DNA of 64,000 nt from Pseudomonas sp. B20(2017) (GCF_002113125.1 NZ_NEJP01000001.1:310001-374000); one strand, 5' to 3'. Numbered from the stretch's first letter, positions 18,060 through 26,939 are shown. Notes: a model not told the origin generated them from the letters alone. A program made the numbers and translations.

Positions 18060-19079
18060 ATGCAACAGCTACGCGTTAGAAACCATTACGTTCCGGAGCT
18101 TTATCTAAAGCAGTGGGAGCATGAAGGTAGAGTTCCCACTTACCGGCTTCTGGTTCCTCATGACAGTTTTCCTCTATGGGAAAGGTTACCCCTAAAAAGT
18201 ATTGCCTTTCGTCGGCATCTCTATACCGCTCTGATCGGGCAAGAGGAGACAGATGAGATTGAACGCTGGCTTGATAGGGAGTTTGAAAGTCCGGCTAAAG
18301 AAGCGATATATCGCGTCATCAACGAGCAGCGCCTCACGCCTGATCACTGGAGGCATTTGGTTCGCTTTGCTATAGCTCAAGATGTGCGCACCCCTGCACG
18401 GCTTAAAGAGTTTCTTGTTCGCCAAAATAAAACATTGAAACCGCTGATGGATAAGACATTGGCGCAAACCGTTAATGATCTGGAACGAAGCCTCGCTGAA
18501 AAACGTACTATTCAGGTTAATGAAATCGATGGGGCTGGTAAGCTTCCTTTGAAAATTACTATAGAGAAACCTCCATCAGGAAGTTGGAAGGTGCAGGCCG
18601 AGGCAACGATCGGTAGAGGGATGTGGCTTTGGAATATAAAACACCTTCTAACCAGCACCTTAAAACGTATTCCCCGACAACGCTGGACTGTGCTCCACGC
18701 TCCGGCAGGTGTATCATGGCCGACGTCAGACAATCCTCTAATCAGACTTAACTATCAAGACCCTAACAACTATAACTTCGGGGGGGGATGGGGGGTGACG
18801 AACACTGACATACTCCTGCCACTGAGCCCGAAACATCTTTTGCATACGAGCATTGGCAAGCGTTCCTGGATGCGCGGTACGGTGTTAGAAACTGGTATGG
18901 CTCACCTATTACGTAAAATCATCATTCAACATTCGGATCGTTACGTTTTTTCGCTAGACCCATGCGATGTCGATATAATTCAACCTCGACTCGTATGTGC
19001 GGAAACCTATAAGCAAGAGACTGAGGCTTGGGAAAGCTGGCATAAAAATCAGTGCGAGGCGGAGGCCGAACTGAGATAA
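18060..19079 (+). CDS. DUF4238 protein, candidate anti-phage defence gene
   Basis: A 339-residue soluble protein whose N-terminus VRNHYVPELYLKQWEHEG is the signature of DUF4238 (H-Y-V-P followed by Y-L-K-x-W/F). Also typical are the central AIAQDVRTPARLKEFL and the late WPTSDNPLIRL motif, which looks like an active-site region. DUF4238 proteins from P2/P4-like prophage hotspots have been reported as single-gene phage defence (the DefenseFinder entry Rst_DUF4238). Here it stands alone in the cargo zone, AT-richer than the phage core, with a four-helix membrane protein gene 90 bp downstream. Confidence 0.8.
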   Translation: MQQLRVRNHYVPELYLKQWEHEGRVPTYRLLVPHDSFPLWERLPLKSIAFRRHLYTALIGQEETDEIERWLDREFESPAKEAIYRVINEQRLTPDHWRHLVRFAIAQDVRTPARLKEFLVRQNKTLKPLMDKTLAQTVNDLERSLAEKRTIQVNEIDGAGKLPLKITIEKPPSGSWKVQAEATIGRGMWLWNIKHLLTSTLKRIPRQRWTVLHAPAGVSWPTSDNPLIRLNYQDPNNYNFGGGWGVTNTDILLPLSPKHLLHTSIGKRSWMRGTVLETGMAHLLRKIIIQHSDRYVFSLDPCDVDIIQPRLVCAETYKQETEAWESWHKNQCEAEAELR

Positions 19080-19169
19080 TACGATCGTAAACAAGCTAAC
19101 AACCGGTGGAGCAGCGCCAACTGGATAGTTCTCAAGCAGACTTCATTACCCATTAAATATGGAACCAAT

Positions 19170-19670
19170 ATGGCAGCCAAAATATTACGATTAATTGACA
19201 GATTATTTACAAGACTTTTCTTTTTTACAATTTGGATATTTGGTGCAACTATTTTTTTTGGCGCAATGGATCATTATCTGCGACAAAGAGACTTCCTTGT
19301 CTTAGCAACTCTCTGCTTTCCCATCTTAGCGGTACTGTTTGGATTTTCCGCGCTATTATATAATCGCTCACGAGCATTCCAACCTGGCCCTGTTCAGCGC
19401 CGCTCTTTGTATGCCGCAGAGAGAGCACTCCAATCGACAGTCTTATTCGCATTAGGATTTGGAAGCGGCGCCATCATCGCCACATTAATTGTGCAATTAA
19501 AACTCTCTACTGGAGACGACGGAGCACAGTCTAAACTACTTCTAATTTTCTTCATTCCAATAATGCTCATCTTAGGTTCGTTTGGCACCTTTTTCTTGTC
19601 GTTCAGGGCAATTTCGCATGGCATGCTCAAACGCATGAGCATGCGAGAGATCCTGAGGAAAATTAGATAA
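19170..19670 (+). CDS. Four-helix membrane protein downstream of DUF4238
   Basis: A 166-residue protein with four hydrophobic helices: about residues 10-35 (FFFTIWIFGATIFFGAM), 42-65 (LVLATLCFPILAVLFGFSALL), 87-108 (TVLFALGFGSGAIIATLIVQL) and 124-147 (LLLIFFIPIMLILGSFGTFFL). Loops are basic and the C-terminus (RMSMREILRKIR) is strongly positive, so both ends are probably cytoplasmic. AT-rich codon use sets it apart from the phage core. No family recognised. Same strand and 90 bp after the DUF4238 gene suggests a two-gene unit. Confidence 0.7.
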   Translation: MAAKILRLIDRLFTRLFFFTIWIFGATIFFGAMDHYLRQRDFLVLATLCFPILAVLFGFSALLYNRSRAFQPGPVQRRSLYAAERALQSTVLFALGFGSGAIIATLIVQLKLSTGDDGAQSKLLLIFFIPIMLILGSFGTFFLSFRAISHGMLKRMSMREILRKIR

Positions 19671-19763
19671 CCACGCCCGACGCACGATTAAATGGACGGC
19701 CATTATCAACAGGCCATAATTTTATATTTTTAGCATTTTTTGGCTTACAACGGATTCTTCGTT

Positions 19764-21041
19764 TCAGTTACACGGGATAGTCCACAACTGATCAAGCTTG
19801 GTCGTGAAGCTTTGACTCATCATCTCGCGCCGCATTGCCCAATCGGGATTGATCGGCACCCCCGCAGACCGCAATGTTCCCCTGCCCCACCTCTCGTTGA
19901 TCTTATCCAGCACCGTCATCAGGTTCGTCGCCCGCGCCGATTGCGTAGTGGCAAATAGATCCTCGGTGAATTCACCAGGCTGGCAAAGATTGACGAGCAT
20001 CACCTCTGCCTTGCTGTATTTGAATCCGGGCCGGAATACGCGCTCGACAGCGTTTACGGCGGCGTTGGTCAGCAGGCGCACATCATCAGTGGGATATGGC
20101 AGTTCGATCAGTATGCCGCTTGCGTACTTGGCCTCATCCGGATTGAACATGCCTGTGCGAATGCTGACGCGGATCTTCTTACAAAGCGAGTTCTGGGCCC
20201 TCAGCTTTTCCGAGGCGCGCATCATGTAGGTGGCCACCGCCTCCTTGATCGATGCCAGCTCCGTGAGCCGCTTACCAAACATCCGGCTACAGCAAATCTC
20301 CTGCTTGGGCGGATCCGGCTCGTCCAGCTCCAAGCACGGCGTGCCGCCAAGCTCGCGGGCAGTCTTCTCGATCACCACGCTGAACTTCCTACGTAGCGTC
20401 CATGGGTCGGCCTTCGCCAAATCCATCGCAGTCTTGATACCCATGGCGTCCAGATGAAGTGTCATCTTGCGACCGACGCCCCACACTTCAGACACGTCGG
20501 TATTACGCAGTACCCAGTCGCGCTTGAACGGGTCGCAGATATCAACCACGCCGCCCGTTTGCACCTGCAGCCGCTTGGCAGTGTGATTTGCCAACTTCGC
20601 AAGGGTTTTGGTGTGAGCGATTCCCACCCCGACCGGAATGCCGGTGCAACGCAGCACTTTGCTGCGGATCTGCCGACCCAGCGAGTCCAGACCTTCAATT
20701 CCTGTGAGATCGGCAAAAGCCTCGTCGATGCTGTACACCTCAACGGCCGGCACCATTGCCTCGATCAGGGTCATGACGCGTTCGCTCATGTCGCCGTACA
20801 GCGCGTAGTTCGAGGAGAAAGGGACGATACCGTGCTGCTTGAGCTTGTGCTTGATCTGGAAGTACGGCTCGCCCATTCTCACGTAAGGCTTGGCATCGTA
20901 GCTTCGGGCGATGACGCAGCCGTCGTTGTTGGACAGCACCACAATGGGTACCTTGGCCAGGTCAGGACGGAACACGCGTTCGCAACTGGCGTAGAAACTG
21001 TTGCAATCGATCAGGCCAAATACCGGCGCCACCTTAGACAT
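19764..21041 (-). CDS. umuC: Y-family DNA polymerase V catalytic subunit
   Basis: A 425-residue translesion polymerase. Palm motifs are visible: [17 protein letters not shown] at residues 9-25, [16 protein letters not shown], and the catalytic [12 protein letters not shown] near residue 105. Helix-hairpin-helix and little-finger regions follow, then a C-terminal tail ending WTIPCN. Length matches UmuC/RumB/ImpB (about 420). It overlaps umuD by 8 bp and shares its SOS box. A prophage-borne copy can raise mutation in the damaged host and during lytic growth. Confidence 0.95.
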   Translation of the reverse strand: MSKVAPVFGLIDCNSFYASCERVFRPDLAKVPIVVLSNNDGCVIARSYDAKPYVRMGEPYFQIKHKLKQHGIVPFSSNYALYGDMSERVMTLIEAMVPAVEVYSIDEAFADLTGIEGLDSLGRQIRSKVLRCTGIPVGVGIAHTKTLAKLANHTAKRLQVQTGGVVDICDPFKRDWVLRNTDVSEVWGVGRKMTLHLDAMGIKTAMDLAKADPWTLRRKFSVVIEKTARELGGTPCLELDEPDPPKQEICCSRMFGKRLTELASIKEAVATYMMRASEKLRAQNSLCKKIRVSIRTGMFNPDEAKYASGILIELPYPTDDVRLLTNAAVNAVERVFRPGFKYSKAEVMLVNLCQPGEFTEDLFATTQSARATNLMTVLDKINERWGRGTLRSAGVPINPDWAMRREMMSQSFTTKLDQLWTIPCN

Positions 21042-21459
21042 GGCTGCGCACGCTGCCGATGATTACGCCCCAGATGGCTAGTTCATCACCTTCCAGCACA
21101 TAGCGAGGCGGATACTTGGGGTTCTCAGACAGAAGGATCACGTCCTTTCCCCGAATGCATAGTCGTTTGCAGAGCGGATCGTTGTTCAGCAGCGCAACGA
21201 CGATGTGACCGTGGGCCGGCTCCAGCGAACGATCTACTACCGCTAGGTCTCCGTCAAAGATGCCCGCGCCCTGCATGCTTTCCCCGGTGATTTTCACAAG
21301 ATAGACATGCGGGGCACGGATGTTGAGCACCTCATCTAAGGAGATGTGTGCCTCAATGTGATCCGCCGCCGGCGAAGGAAACCCAGCGGGCACCTGGAAC
21401 AAACAAAGAGGCAGCTTTAGGCCGACCTCGGCAATTGGGCCTAAAATCGAATAGCTCAT
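21034..21459 (-). CDS. umuD: UmuD-like autoprotease, polymerase V accessory subunit
   Basis: A 141-residue S24-family protein that, after RecA-stimulated self-cleavage, forms the active pol V with UmuC. The cleavage-site pair is in FPSPAADH, the catalytic Ser in [15 protein letters not shown] and the Lys in [16 protein letters not shown]. The start at 21459 (MSYSILGP) is chosen: an in-frame ATG at 21489 lies inside the LexA box and would add ten unconserved residues. E. coli UmuD is 139 residues. Confidence 0.94.
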   Translation of the reverse strand: MSYSILGPIAEVGLKLPLCLFQVPAGFPSPAADHIEAHISLDEVLNIRAPHVYLVKITGESMQGAGIFDGDLAVVDRSLEPAHGHIVVALLNNDPLCKRLCIRGKDVILLSENPKYPPRYVLEGDELAIWGVIIGSVRSHV

Positions 21460-21477
21460 GACGCACGACTTCCAATA

Positions 21478-21493
21478 CTGTACGAACATACAG
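21478..21493. promoter_or_regulatory. LexA (SOS) box
   Basis: CTGTACGAACATACAG fits the gamma-proteobacterial LexA consensus CTGT-N8-ACAG exactly. It lies 18 bp before the umuD start and 61 bp before the divergent HMCES gene, so it may control both. Confidence 0.9.
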
Positions 21494-21554
21494 TTAACTT
21501 TCAGAAGCGCTCGCGGTCAATTTCTGTAGGAATTATCTGATAGGCGGGCGACAT

Positions 21555-22235
21555 ATGTGCGGACGACTTTCACAATACGACGGCATCCACGACTTTGTAG
21601 CGGCGCTGAGCATGCCCAACGCGCTGGTCAATCACACCGGCGACCAACCTTTCGAGCGGTACAACGCGGCTCCTACCACCCAGCTGGCGATTTTCCATCA
21701 GGAGGGTCAGTACCTGCATGCCGACATGGTCCGCTGGGGATGGCGTCCACACTGGGCGAAGGACCGCGCCGCGCCGATCAACGCCCGGGTAGAGAAAGTC
21801 GCCCATGGCCCCTTCTTCCGTGCGATCTGGCCGCACCGGGCGATAATTGCAATCAACAACTGGTTTGAATGGGTCGACGAAGGCGGCCCCAAGAAGCAGC
21901 CCTACTTGATTCGCCGGCGAGACCGAGCGCCGATCCTGTGCGCCGCGATTGGGCAGTACCCCAGCACCGAACACCCACCAGGGGAGCACGACGGCTTTGT
22001 GATCATCACGGCAGACAGCGCTGGTGGCATGGTGGACATTCACGACCGTCGGCCTGTGACGCTATCGCCGGAATTGGCTCGCGAATGGCTGGACCCGGCT
22101 ACGCCAAAAGACCGCGCCGAGCAGATAGCGCTGCTGCAGGGTGAGCACACCGAGGCGTTCGAGTGGTTCAAGGTGGACCCAGCAATCGGCAATGTACGAA
22201 ATCACGGGCCTGAATTGATCAACCGAATAGATTAA
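21555..22235 (+). CDS. SRAP (HMCES/YedK) abasic-site DNA-protein crosslink protein
   Basis: A 226-residue SOS-response-associated peptidase. Cys2, which becomes the N-terminal nucleophile that captures abasic sites in single-stranded DNA, follows the initiator Met (MCGRLSQ). The conserved YNAAPT asparagine, the WFEW glutamate and the histidine of VDIHDRRPV are all present. It protects AP sites during replication. It is divergent from umuDC across a single LexA box, an arrangement that joins translesion synthesis with AP-site protection. Confidence 0.92.
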   Translation: MCGRLSQYDGIHDFVAALSMPNALVNHTGDQPFERYNAAPTTQLAIFHQEGQYLHADMVRWGWRPHWAKDRAAPINARVEKVAHGPFFRAIWPHRAIIAINNWFEWVDEGGPKKQPYLIRRRDRAPILCAAIGQYPSTEHPPGEHDGFVIITADSAGGMVDIHDRRPVTLSPELAREWLDPATPKDRAEQIALLQGEHTEAFEWFKVDPAIGNVRNHGPELINRID

Positions 22236-22342
22236 TTTAGTCAGCTTTAATTTGGCGTCTACTGCTTTACAGTGTTCAACAGTCAGGTACTCCCAATGGA
22301 ACTCACAGAGTAGCGGGTCCACCAAATCAACAGGGTCTCTCA

Positions 22343-23152
22343 ATGAAATTTAGCACGCTGCACCTCAGCTACCTTGACGAGCTATCATCTTTAATATTGA
22401 AAAGCACAGACCCTATATTCATTCGTGAAAAACTCAACCTCATACTTGATCATTATCAAGTCATTAATTACGAATTCCATTATAGCCATGCATTTTGGCG
22501 TGCGAGAAAATGCAATGATGAAAATGGATTCGGCAATATATCAGAGCTTGGCCCCCCTCCTAAGGAGCTGACGCGAGAAGGAAGACTCAACGAAGTCAAT
22601 GACCCCATTCTGTATACATCAATCAATCAGTATTCAACTCTAGACGAGATCAAAGCAGAAGAAGGTGACCATATACACATTGTCGCCTATGAACAACTAG
22701 CAGACCGCCCCATCCGCTGCGGGACTATTGGCGAAATAACCCACATGAACAGATGGGGCAGCGGCTTAACGTCTGAAACTGTAGGAAACCTACTAAACAA
22801 ATTCATGAGCAACATGCCTCATGAATTCGGCAAAAGCTTTGTATTCACAGATTCCTTTCTCTCCTCATTATTAAAAGACAAAAATGCAAAAAACACGAAC
22901 TATATTCACTCAAGAATTCTTGCTAATTTAATTTTTAGTCGAAACCCCGAATTAGATGCAATTGCCTATAGCGGCGTAGCTCTGGAATCTTCTCGAAACT
23001 ATGCAATAAAACCTAGCTCCGCTGAACACTCTTTACAGATGCAAGCGAGCTTTGTGTTGAAAATTACAAAAAAGTACAAATTCGGAATGTATGATTTTCA
23101 AATTATTAAAAACGCAAAAGGCGAAGAGTATGATGGAAGGTTTATATGGTGA
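22343..23152 (+). CDS. RES-domain protein (NAD+-degrading effector candidate), orphan
   Basis: A 269-residue AT-rich gene. The RES triad can be placed: Arg53 in FWRARKC, Glu102 in the helix after GRLNEVNDPILYTSINQYSTLDE (split here for length: PILYTS then STLDEIK), and Ser210 in IAYSGVALESSRNYAI. RES proteins such as Xre-RES toxins degrade NAD+ and stop growth. The first 50 residues are helical and may be a HEPN/RES-type N-terminal extension. No Xre-type antitoxin is adjacent: the neighbours are HMCES (107 bp upstream) and the adenine methylase (convergent). Length exceeds classic toxins (about 160-230). Confidence 0.75.
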   Translation: MKFSTLHLSYLDELSSLILKSTDPIFIREKLNLILDHYQVINYEFHYSHAFWRARKCNDENGFGNISELGPPPKELTREGRLNEVNDPILYTSINQYSTLDEIKAEEGDHIHIVAYEQLADRPIRCGTIGEITHMNRWGSGLTSETVGNLLNKFMSNMPHEFGKSFVFTDSFLSSLLKDKNAKNTNYIHSRILANLIFSRNPELDAIAYSGVALESSRNYAIKPSSAEHSLQMQASFVLKITKKYKFGMYDFQIIKNAKGEEYDGRFIW

Positions 23153-23211
23153 GCTTTTAAGCGTCATCCAGCGTAGCGAGCGAGATTTACGAATCTCGCG
23201 CTACGCATAGG

Positions 23212-24006
23212 TTAGAACAATCCACCAAGCGCCGCCGGCTCCCAGTTCATGATCACCAATTCACCGGTGACCTCAGCTTTGCCCTGTCGTTGATTGGCGG
23301 TGGTATAGCGGATATCCAGCGTCTCGAAGTGGAAGCCGTCGAACACGCGACGAATATCGGGATGATCGTTGATGCTGACCATCACTTTGCCTTTGCAGCG
23401 GCGCATGAAGTCGGCCATCCGTTCGTAATTCTCGAACGGAAAGTCCACGCCATAACCGGCGGTCTGCCAGTAAGGCGGATCCATGTAGTGGAAGGTGTGG
23501 ACACGGTCGTAGCGTTCTGCGCATTCAAGCCAGGGGAGGTTTTCGACGTAGGTGCCTGACAGGCGTTGCCACGCGGCCGAGAGGTTTTCCTCGATGCGCA
23601 GCAGGTTGATGGCCGGTGCGGTAGTTGCCGTGCCGAATGTCTGACCGGAGACCTTGCCGGCGAAGGCATGGTGCTGCAGGTAGAAGAAACGGGCGGCGCG
23701 CTGGATGTCGGTGAGGGTCTCGGGGCGGGTCATTTTCTGCCATTCGAACACCTGCCGCGAGCTGAGCGCCCATTTGAATTGGCGCACAAACTCTTCGAGG
23801 TGGTTCTGCACGACGCGGTAAAGCGTGACCAGGTCGCCGTTGATGTCGTTGAGAACTTCGACGGGCGATGGCTGGGGCTTCATGAAGTAGAGCGCGGCCC
23901 CGCCGGCAAAGACTTCGACGTAGCATTCGTGTGGCGGAAAAAGCGGGATGAGGCGGTCGGCCAGACGGCGTTTGCCGCCCATCCAAGGAATGATAGGTGT
24001 AGACAT
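23212..24006 (-). CDS. Phage DNA adenine methyltransferase (Dam/D12 class)
   Basis: A 264-residue N6-adenine methylase: the SAM motif VEVFAGGAALYF near residue 32, the N-terminal PWMGGKRRLADRL, and the catalytic DPPYWQTAGYG near residue 175. Such stand-alone phage enzymes protect phage DNA against host restriction or alter gene control. The ATG at 24006 is taken; the upstream in-frame codon is TTG. Target site unknown; the target recognition region (residues 60-150) differs from Dam, so GATC should not be assumed. Confidence 0.88.
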   Translation of the reverse strand: MSTPIIPWMGGKRRLADRLIPLFPPHECYVEVFAGGAALYFMKPQPSPVEVLNDINGDLVTLYRVVQNHLEEFVRQFKWALSSRQVFEWQKMTRPETLTDIQRAARFFYLQHHAFAGKVSGQTFGTATTAPAINLLRIEENLSAAWQRLSGTYVENLPWLECAERYDRVHTFHYMDPPYWQTAGYGVDFPFENYERMADFMRRCKGKVMVSINDHPDIRRVFDGFHFETLDIRYTTANQRQGKAEVTGELVIMNWEPAALGGLF

Positions 24007-24179
24007 TAAGAGCAAGACCTTTACTGTATGAATAAACAGGTGCTAGGCTCGCCGCGCTTTGTGCACGAAGCTGGAGCCTAGGCCGGACTTGCAGGGGCAA
24101 TCTGCGGGGACGGCGGTCGGATTGAATGTTGACGCATCCATTCCGACCGCTTCATTTATTGACTAAGGACGCTGCCTCC

Positions 24180-24614
24180 ATGATTAAAAAATTGCTGTTG
24201 CTGCTGGTTGTATCCCAAATGGCTGCATGCTCTAACCAACCCTCAAGTGCCTATGAAAGTGGTTGGACTGGCGACACCAACGAAGACGCGTATGCAGCGT
24301 GTGGCAGTTTTCGCGTCAAGAAAGGCTTTCAAGATCCATCAGTGATGGATCGTCTCGTTGCATCGCATCAACTCACGAGCGAACAAGCGGCACGTGCGAT
24401 TGAACGGAGTGTGCAGATAGGCGACCCTGAATGTTTGGCCTATGCGGCATACGGATTGGACCGGCACAAGATCTCGTTTTACAAGAACAAGGCCGGAGAG
24501 TTAACCGCCAAGTCAGTCACTTATCTTTGCAGTGAGAGTGACGTGCCTTGTCCTGGGCTGACGGTGATGTTCTCGGACGGAAAAGTAACGAACGCCACCG
24601 TCACGAATAAATAG
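24180..24614 (+). CDS. Small prophage lipoprotein
   Basis: A 144-residue protein with a lipoprotein signal MIKKLLLLLVVSQMAACSN (Cys near residue 18). The ATG at 24180 is chosen because an ATG at 24126 would put 18 residues before the signal. The mature part contains four cysteines (YAACGSF, DPECLAY, TYLCSES, VPCPGL) and no recognised domain. It sits between the adenine methylase and the lysis genes, transcribed against the late operon, and may act in superinfection exclusion or envelope change, as phage lipoproteins often do; that is inference. Confidence 0.7.
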   Translation: MIKKLLLLLVVSQMAACSNQPSSAYESGWTGDTNEDAYAACGSFRVKKGFQDPSVMDRLVASHQLTSEQAARAIERSVQIGDPECLAYAAYGLDRHKISFYKNKAGELTAKSVTYLCSESDVPCPGLTVMFSDGKVTNATVTNK

Positions 24615-24662
24615 CACCACTACCATTCAAATCTGAACCATGAACGCCAAACTCAGCGGTGT

Positions 24663-25226
24663 TCATGGCGCAGTGCCACTCGCGCGCTCACGGTCAAATA
24701 TCAGACGTACATAGTCTTGGCACGCACTCAGAGCCATCAATCCTCTGTCACCTTCGTCGGTGATTCCGACAATTCGTTGAGCATGCGCCGGGTCAAGTTC
24801 GGCTCTTGTGGGGCCATAAACCACGCTGCCGGTGGTGGCGGTGGCTGGCATCGATCCGTTGCCGGCGCCGGTGGTGGCGTCGAGTAGGACTGACAGGCGC
24901 AGATCAGCAGTGGCAAGACGGTCGCGCAGGCGACCTTGATCACGTTGGACATCGCTCAAGGCTCGGTAGTGGGTTTGTTCACTGGATGCCAAGCGCTGCT
25001 CGAGCGCGAGGCGTTTGTCTTGGTCGGCACGCTGCTGCGCGGCCGAGGCCTGGGCCAACTGATTGAGGGTTTCGGTGTGTAGCTGGGACTGCTCGGCGAA
25101 CTCTTTGCCGTAGCGCCAATCCTGCACTTGCCAAGTGATGGCCGCGGATCCGACAACCAGAGTGGCCAGCAGCACCACTTCGCCAAACAGCCGATACGGC
25201 GTCGGGATCAGTTCGCCGAGGCGCAT
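24663..25226 (-). CDS. Rz-like inner-membrane spanin
   Basis: A 187-residue protein starting MRLGELIPTPYRL, with one N-terminal transmembrane helix (VVLLATLVVGSAAITW) and a long periplasmic coiled coil (residues 40-120, rich in Gln/Leu/Glu/Arg). This is the i-spanin, which with Rz1 fuses inner and outer membranes in the last step of lysis. The start at 25226 overlaps the endolysin stop by 19 bp; the open frame goes further but would remove the N-terminal helix signal. Rz1 is nested inside. Confidence 0.88.
   Translation of the reverse strand: MRLGELIPTPYRLFGEVVLLATLVVGSAAITWQVQDWRYGKEFAEQSQLHTETLNQLAQASAAQQRADQDKRLALEQRLASSEQTHYRALSDVQRDQGRLRDRLATADLRLSVLLDATTGAGNGSMPATATTGSVVYGPTRAELDPAHAQRIVGITDEGDRGLMALSACQDYVRLIFDRERASGTAP
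24737..24952 (-). CDS. Rz1-like outer-membrane spanin lipoprotein, nested in Rz
   Basis: A 71-residue lipoprotein wholly inside the Rz gene in another frame. It has a signal (MSNVIKVACATVLPLLICAC), lipobox LICAC, and a proline-rich mature part (TPPPAPATDRCQPPPPPAAW), exactly the plan of Rz1. It would anchor in the outer membrane and bind the Rz C-terminus. Confidence 0.88.
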   Translation of the reverse strand: MSNVIKVACATVLPLLICACQSYSTPPPAPATDRCQPPPPPAAWFMAPQEPNLTRRMLNELSESPTKVTED

Positions 25227-25771
25227 AACACCGCCCTCGCCCGTCCCCACAACTGCAGGCGCTCCTGCAGACCGTTCAGGCCGCCGTTGATCTTGCGGGT
25301 GATTGCCTCGAACTCGCCCTGATCCGCCAGGGCATTCAGCCCGCGAACCCACCAGAACCACGCGGCCGACTCGGCAGCCCACTGCGGCAACTCCAGTAGC
25401 TCCGGCGTGCGCAGCAATCGCTCATCGCCGAACAGCGCCAAGCTGCAGCGCAGGTAGTTGTTATGGCCGGTGATCTGAATCAGGCCCCGGCCCCGGTAAC
25501 GCTGGCCATCGCCGTCGGCCTCGGGCGTGTTACCCAGCCGCACGGCCAGAGTGCCGGTGTCGTACTTGCTCAGGTACTGGTCACCGCCCAATTCGCGCAC
25601 GTAATTCAGCTCGCCAGATTCGTGCCCGACCTGGGCGAGAAACGCGGCTTGGCGTTGCGGCGTGTTGATCTGCCGGCGGACCATGGCGGCATTGAGCGCA
25701 GAAACAAAAACGCCCGCTTGGCGGCGGGCGTTGGGCATGATGCGTTGTAGCTTTTGTTCCGTCAGTGACAT
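25208..25771 (-). CDS. GH19-type endolysin
   Basis: A 187-residue glycoside hydrolase family 19 (chitinase-like) muramidase that cuts the peptidoglycan sugar chain. The catalytic Glu is in FLAQVGHESGELNYV near residue 50 and the signature RYRGRGLIQITGHNNY near residue 92. No signal peptide is present, so it depends on the holin (46479). It is placed between tail gene D and the spanins at the end of the late operon. Confidence 0.92.
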   Translation of the reverse strand: MSLTEQKLQRIMPNARRQAGVFVSALNAAMVRRQINTPQRQAAFLAQVGHESGELNYVRELGGDQYLSKYDTGTLAVRLGNTPEADGDGQRYRGRGLIQITGHNNYLRCSLALFGDERLLRTPELLELPQWAAESAAWFWWVRGLNALADQGEFEAITRKINGGLNGLQERLQLWGRARAVLCASAN

Positions 25772-25801
25772 GGAGTTCTCCTGGGTTATGGGAATGCAGC
25801 G

Positions 25802-26851
25802 CTACTGCTTGATCTGAACAACCTTCAGATCCTTCGCCGGCTTTTTCTTCTTGCCTTTGGCTTTCGCCTTGCCTTTTTTGCCGCCGTTGCACTCGACCGT
25901 CGTGCTCCAGCCGGCCTGGGTGAATACCTGTTCCACCGAGTCGACCAGATATTCGCCATCGAGCCCGACCTTAAAGCCTTGGGCATTGATCGATCGTTCG
26001 GCAAACAGATCAGTGCGACCCGCCATCTCCAGCCGGACGCCGGCCGTGGAGCGGTTGAAGGCGGTGAGACGCGCCTGGGCTGCCGCTTCGGCAGCTGACT
26101 TGTTCGGGTAGATGTGCCGGTCGGTATGCACCGGCGGCAAGCCGTCCGGAGATTCGTCATTGTCGAGGGTGACCACGGCGAGCTTGCCGGTCTTCTTGTC
26201 CTGATGTTTGGCCGACACGGCCTTGTGGGTGTTGCGATCACCGAGTCTGAACTGGAAGCGGCTCACGTCCGGACGGCGGATTGTCACCACACCGAACGTT
26301 TTGCCCGACGCGCTCTCCCCGCCCTGACGTGGCATCACCAACAGCTTGCCGTCGGCCACCTTGGCCGTGCAGTCGTACTGCCTGGCCAGACGCGTGATGA
26401 AATTGAAGTCCGATTCGTTGAGCTGATCGGCGCGGGGCACCTTGGTCTGCACCGGGCAGACCGCCTGCCAGCCGTTGCGAGCGGCGACGTCGGCGACGAT
26501 CCGCGACAATGGCACGTTTTCCCAGCTGCCGCTGCGAGTGGTCTTGCCGCTGCCGCGCATGTCGCTGGCCTTGCCGGTGATCACCAACGTGTCAGGCGGG
26601 CCGGACAGCTCGATTTCATCAACGACGTAGCGGCCGATGCGGGTCAGTCTGGTTTCTGCGTAGCCCAGGTAGATCTCGATGCTGGCCCCACGCGAGGGCA
26701 GAACCACCGCACCGTCGCGGTCATCGATACGCAGTTCGAACTCGTCGGACTCCATGCCCGGTTTATCTGTGGTTTTCAGCTGCAGGAGGCGGTCATTGAT
26801 CCGCTGGGTAATGTCGGCACCGTCGGCGACGATGCGAAAGGTCGGGGTCAT
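25802..26851 (-). CDS. P2 gpD-like tail protein (late control protein D family)
   Basis: A 349-residue protein of the P2 gpD / T4 gp27 hub family: MTPTFRIVADGADITQRIND, central LNESDFNFITRLARQYD and a C-terminal GLDGEYLVDSVEQVF-like region. It forms the baseplate/tail hub with gpV. The start at 26851 follows GGAG at 8 bp; the longer in-frame start is a TTG. A very basic tail (KKGKAKAKGKKKKPAKD) ends the protein. A terminator-like hairpin lies just before it. Confidence 0.9.
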   Translation of the reverse strand: MTPTFRIVADGADITQRINDRLLQLKTTDKPGMESDEFELRIDDRDGAVVLPSRGASIEIYLGYAETRLTRIGRYVVDEIELSGPPDTLVITGKASDMRGSGKTTRSGSWENVPLSRIVADVAARNGWQAVCPVQTKVPRADQLNESDFNFITRLARQYDCTAKVADGKLLVMPRQGGESASGKTFGVVTIRRPDVSRFQFRLGDRNTHKAVSAKHQDKKTGKLAVVTLDNDESPDGLPPVHTDRHIYPNKSAAEAAAQARLTAFNRSTAGVRLEMAGRTDLFAERSINAQGFKVGLDGEYLVDSVEQVFTQAGWSTTVECNGGKKGKAKAKGKKKKPAKDLKVVQIKQ

Positions 26852-26860
26852 TATTTGCTC

Positions 26861-26888
26861 CAAAAAAAGCCCGCACAGGGCGGGCTTT
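26861..26888 (-). terminator. Terminator-like hairpin between gpX and gpD
   Basis: On the minus strand AGCCCGC-loop-GCGGGCT is followed by seven T residues. It sits only 10 bp before the gpD start, inside the late operon. Confidence 0.85.
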
Positions 26889-26939
26889 GAAGGGGGTGAA
26901 ACTAAAGGAGCAACGAGAACTAAGGGTGACTTTAGTTCA

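Noticed and set aside
23212..24614. Restriction-modification system around the adenine methylase
   Set aside because: No endonuclease-like gene is adjacent; the neighbours are a RES-domain gene and a lipoprotein.
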